Notes under the pieces: model-generated | Seen by the model: only the letters and a program-made list of their open reading frames with translations | Databases searched by the model: none | Told to the model about the DNA's origin: nothing | Assembly (NCBI GenBank): GCA_035560235.1 | Contig: DATMAG010000112.1 | Span: 1 to 8,666 of the forward strand | Length of the DNA stretch: 8,666 nucleotides | Source: DASRDU01 sp035560235 | Lineage (GTDB): Bacteria; Acidobacteriota; Blastocatellia; RBC074 | Direction of reading: 5' to 3' | Translations under genes and position numbers: made by a program | Shown: positions 6,956 to 8,666 of the stretch, piece by piece | How the letters are laid out: each line of letters opens with the position of its first letter | How positions within the stretch are numbered: position 1 is the stretch's first letter

Positions 6956-7094
6956 CTGCGAACTGAACTGTCTTCAGAATCTGCTGACGGCATCGAAGTC
7001 TGCGCGCCAGCCAGACCGTGTCATCTGTTGAGGTGATATTGAAACTCAATCAGGTCGCAAAGAGCAATCGGCGCGTCCGGCGCAGGCGCATCTC
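6956..7094 (-). promoter_or_regulatory. Spacer between nanE and cytochrome c
   Basis: This 139-bp gap is the only real break in the - strand cluster and could hold a separate promoter for cytochrome c, the small ORF and deoC. I found no strong promoter or terminator. An ATG just after the nanE stop opens only 13 codons, so no gene is called. Confidence 0.3.
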
Positions 7095-7781
7095 TCAGGC
7101 TCCCTTCAGCCCGCTGACGAATGCCCGTACCAGCCGATCCACGCCGGTGATCGCGCTTCCAACAACCACTGCGAATGCGCCGCAATCCAGCGCCCGCCGC
7201 GCCTGTTCAGGCGAAGCCACACCGCCTTCGCAAATGACCGGCACACTCAATCGGCCAGCCAGCCGTTCGACCAGCGTAAAATCGGGCGGTCTGATGTGCG
7301 CGGTTTCATCCGTGTAACCACACAGCGTCGTGGCCACCAGATCAGCGCCGCAGTCCGCCGCATAACAGCCTTCCTCAAACGTCGAAACATCCGCCATCAC
7401 CGGCAGCCGCAGTTCTTCGCGCACGCGACGAATCAGATCTTCGAGCCTTTCTCCGTGCGGGCGCGGTCGTCGTGTGGCATCGAGCGCAATGATATCGGCT
7501 CCGCTTGCGGCAATGCGCTGCGCAACGGCAAAGACCGGCGTGATGTAAACCTCGGACTCATCGCTGTCCACCTTTTCAATTCCGATGAGCGGAAGCTGTA
7601 CGCGCCGCCGCACTGCCGCAATGTGTTCCGGCCCGTTGACGCGCACGCCTGCCGCGCCGTTGCGCTGAGCGACCAGCGCCAGCGCCGCCATAATGTCAGC
7701 ATCGTTAAGCGGCGAATCAGCCGGAGCCTGACACGACACCACCAGCCCGCCACGCAGTTGTTCAATTTTTTCCGGCAGCAT
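7095..7781 (-). CDS. nanE: N-acetylmannosamine-6-phosphate 2-epimerase (NanE-like)
   Basis: The enzyme interconverts N-acetylmannosamine-6-phosphate and N-acetylglucosamine-6-phosphate in the cytoplasm, a step of sialic-acid and ManNAc use. The 228-aa length and TIM-barrel motifs fit the family: GGLVVSCQA with Q18, AAGVRV with R47, LPLIGIEK with catalytic-type K70, VYITP, IIALDATRRPRP, VMADVST, TTLCGYT and CEGGV with E185. The usual AITRP near the end reads AITGV here, so an arginine normally near the substrate phosphate is missing from its expected place. Specificity may thus differ, and confidence in the fold exceeds that in the exact substrate. The start overlaps the kinase gene by 20 nt, implying co-translation in one operon. 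There is no strong Shine-Dalgarno sequence before the ATG. Confidence 0.88.
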   Translation of the reverse strand: MLPEKIEQLRGGLVVSCQAPADSPLNDADIMAALALVAQRNGAAGVRVNGPEHIAAVRRRVQLPLIGIEKVDSDESEVYITPVFAVAQRIAASGADIIALDATRRPRPHGERLEDLIRRVREELRLPVMADVSTFEEGCYAADCGADLVATTLCGYTDETAHIRPPDFTLVERLAGRLSVPVICEGGVASPEQARRALDCGAFAVVVGSAITGVDRLVRAFVSGLKGA

Positions 7782-8666
7782 GATTGAGAATTGTCTCTGT
7801 GATTTTTATTCCCGCCTGACGAAAGGCGAGCAGCAGCGCGCCCGTGTCGGGACCAAAGCGCGGCGCACGAATTTCCGCCTGCGGCAGCAGCGCTTTCATT
7901 GTTGTCGCAAAAAGTCTGAGCAGCCGCCTGCTGCTGAACACGCCGCCGCCATACGAAATCTGAACCGATTGTGACGCTGCGTTCAGCCTGAGCGCCGCGG
8001 CCTCGGCCATTTCGGCCAGCTCAGCCGCTGCCTGCTCGATAATGCCAAAAGCAGTCTCATCACTCGCCGCCAGGCGATCAAGCTGCGCCGCAAATCCGGC
8101 GAACCGTTCGCGTGAAATGACTCCGGCGTAAAAGTCTTCGGCAATCGTTCTCAGGCTGTCACGATTGAAATAAGCCGACAGCGCGCTGCTCAGACCTTCG
8201 GGCACGCGGCCTCTGTCTTCACCACGCAAAGCAAGTCGCAGAGCTTCGCGCGACATTGCAAACGCGCTGCCATCGTCGCTGAAAAGATAACCCCGGCCTC
8301 CGATGCGCGCCTGCCGTTTTCCCTTTTCGCCGTAAGCAACCGATCCGGTTCCGGCCAGCACGATGATTTTTGCTCCGGCAAAGTCAGCGTCAGGCAATGC
8401 GCCCGCGAGCGCGCCCGGCGCATCGTGACCGACTTTCAGGCGCTTTGCGCGCAGCAGCGTGCGAACAATTTCAATCTTGTCCTCAGGCTCGCCCGTCATC
8501 GCCAGGTGCGCGCTGACAAATTTGAAGTTGCGAACAGCCTTCTTCTTTTCCTCAATGCTTAAGCCGCGCTCGATCAGTCCGGCTCTCTGCATCGCTTCGC
8601 TGACCGATTTTGTAACGGCGGTTTCAAGCCGTTCGCGCCCGCCCGGTGCGCGGGTGTGATTCGATT
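7762..8666 (-). CDS. BadF/BadG/BcrA/BcrD-type sugar kinase, 5' end beyond the window
   Basis: This is an actin-fold (ASKHA) kinase of the BadF/BadG/BcrA/BcrD ATPase family, which includes N-acetylglucosamine kinases. About 300 residues are visible and the frame stays open to the right edge. The ATG at 8592 is internal, since upstream codons read SNHTRAPGGRERLE, like family members. The N-terminal nucleotide-binding motif (typically GIDGGGTKT) must lie outside. Visible marks are GTGS (8341-8352), the glycine-rich GGRGYLFSDDGS (about 8266-8301), GGGVF (about 7936-7950) and GPDTGALLLAF near the C-terminus. The 20-nt overlap with nanE suggests it phosphorylates an N-acetylated amino sugar, either ManNAc feeding the epimerase or GlcNAc. 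This is context inference; the sequence does not settle the substrate. Confidence 0.85.
   Translation of the reverse strand, partial: SNHTRAPGGRERLETAVTKSVSEAMQRAGLIERGLSIEEKKKAVRNFKFVSAHLAMTGEPEDKIEIVRTLLRAKRLKVGHDAPGALAGALPDADFAGAKIIVLAGTGSVAYGEKGKRQARIGGRGYLFSDDGSAFAMSREALRLALRGEDRGRVPEGLSSALSAYFNRDSLRTIAEDFYAGVISRERFAGFAAQLDRLAASDETAFGIIEQAAAELAEMAEAAALRLNAASQSVQISYGGGVFSSRRLLRLFATTMKALLPQAEIRAPRFGPDTGALLLAFRQAGIKITETILNHAAGKN

Noticed and set aside
8590..8592. ATG at 8592 as start of the kinase
   Set aside because: The frame is open to the window edge with family-like residues before it, and the N-terminal nucleotide-binding motif is still missing, so this Met is internal.

Overview
The window is GC-rich by eye and gene-dense, with short intergenic spaces. 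It reads as the chromosome of a free-living Gram-negative bacterium. The best guess is Acidobacteriota, perhaps the Blastocatellia group. That rests on family recollection only: the palindromic repeat at the left end, the small zinc-ribbon membrane proteins (one ending in an SVTE..TR..E tail), and the abundance of Uma2 and PEGA proteins in that phylum. No rRNA, tRNA, CRISPR array, insertion sequence or phage gene was seen.

Left part (1-2534). A 117-bp near-perfect inverted repeat stands ahead of a solitary Uma2-family nuclease-fold gene (182-757). It is followed by a non-coding stretch holding three hairpins, one a 15-bp stem closed by a GNRA tetraloop and the last a convincing intrinsic terminator. 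Two genes that both encode a four-cysteine zinc ribbon plus membrane segment(s) then converge: a 164-aa protein on + and a 300-aa PEGA-domain protein on -.

Middle (2535-5360). A dyad-rich regulatory region precedes a large cyclic-di-GMP enzyme of order membrane domain, HD-GYP, GAF, GGDEF. Both catalytic domains and the RxxD inhibitory site look intact. An upstream GTG gives a longer reading frame, but the ATG at 2916 with its own Shine-Dalgarno sequence is the likely start.

Right part (5470-8666, all on -). In transcription order: a BadF/BcrAD-type sugar kinase that runs off the right edge, an N-acetylmannosamine-6-phosphate 2-epimerase (nanE-like) overlapping it by 20 nt, a single-haem lipoprotein cytochrome c, a previously hidden 46-codon small ORF joined to the cytochrome by a TGATG stop/start overlap, and deoxyribose-phosphate aldolase (deoC) 14 nt later. 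Kinase plus epimerase would turn N-acetylmannosamine into N-acetylglucosamine-6-phosphate; deoC splits deoxyribose-5-phosphate into acetaldehyde and glyceraldehyde-3-phosphate.

The most interesting signal is in this last cluster. DeoC carries about 60 extra N-terminal residues: an amphipathic helix and a loose linker, the form of a bacterial-microcompartment encapsulation peptide. Acetaldehyde production by DeoC is a reaction known from sugar-phosphate-type microcompartment loci. No shell gene lies inside the window, so this is a hypothesis to be tested on the flanking DNA. The small coupled ORF, with an amphipathic helix and a Cys-Cys C-terminus, and a cytochrome c lacking the usual distal methionine are unexplained partners.
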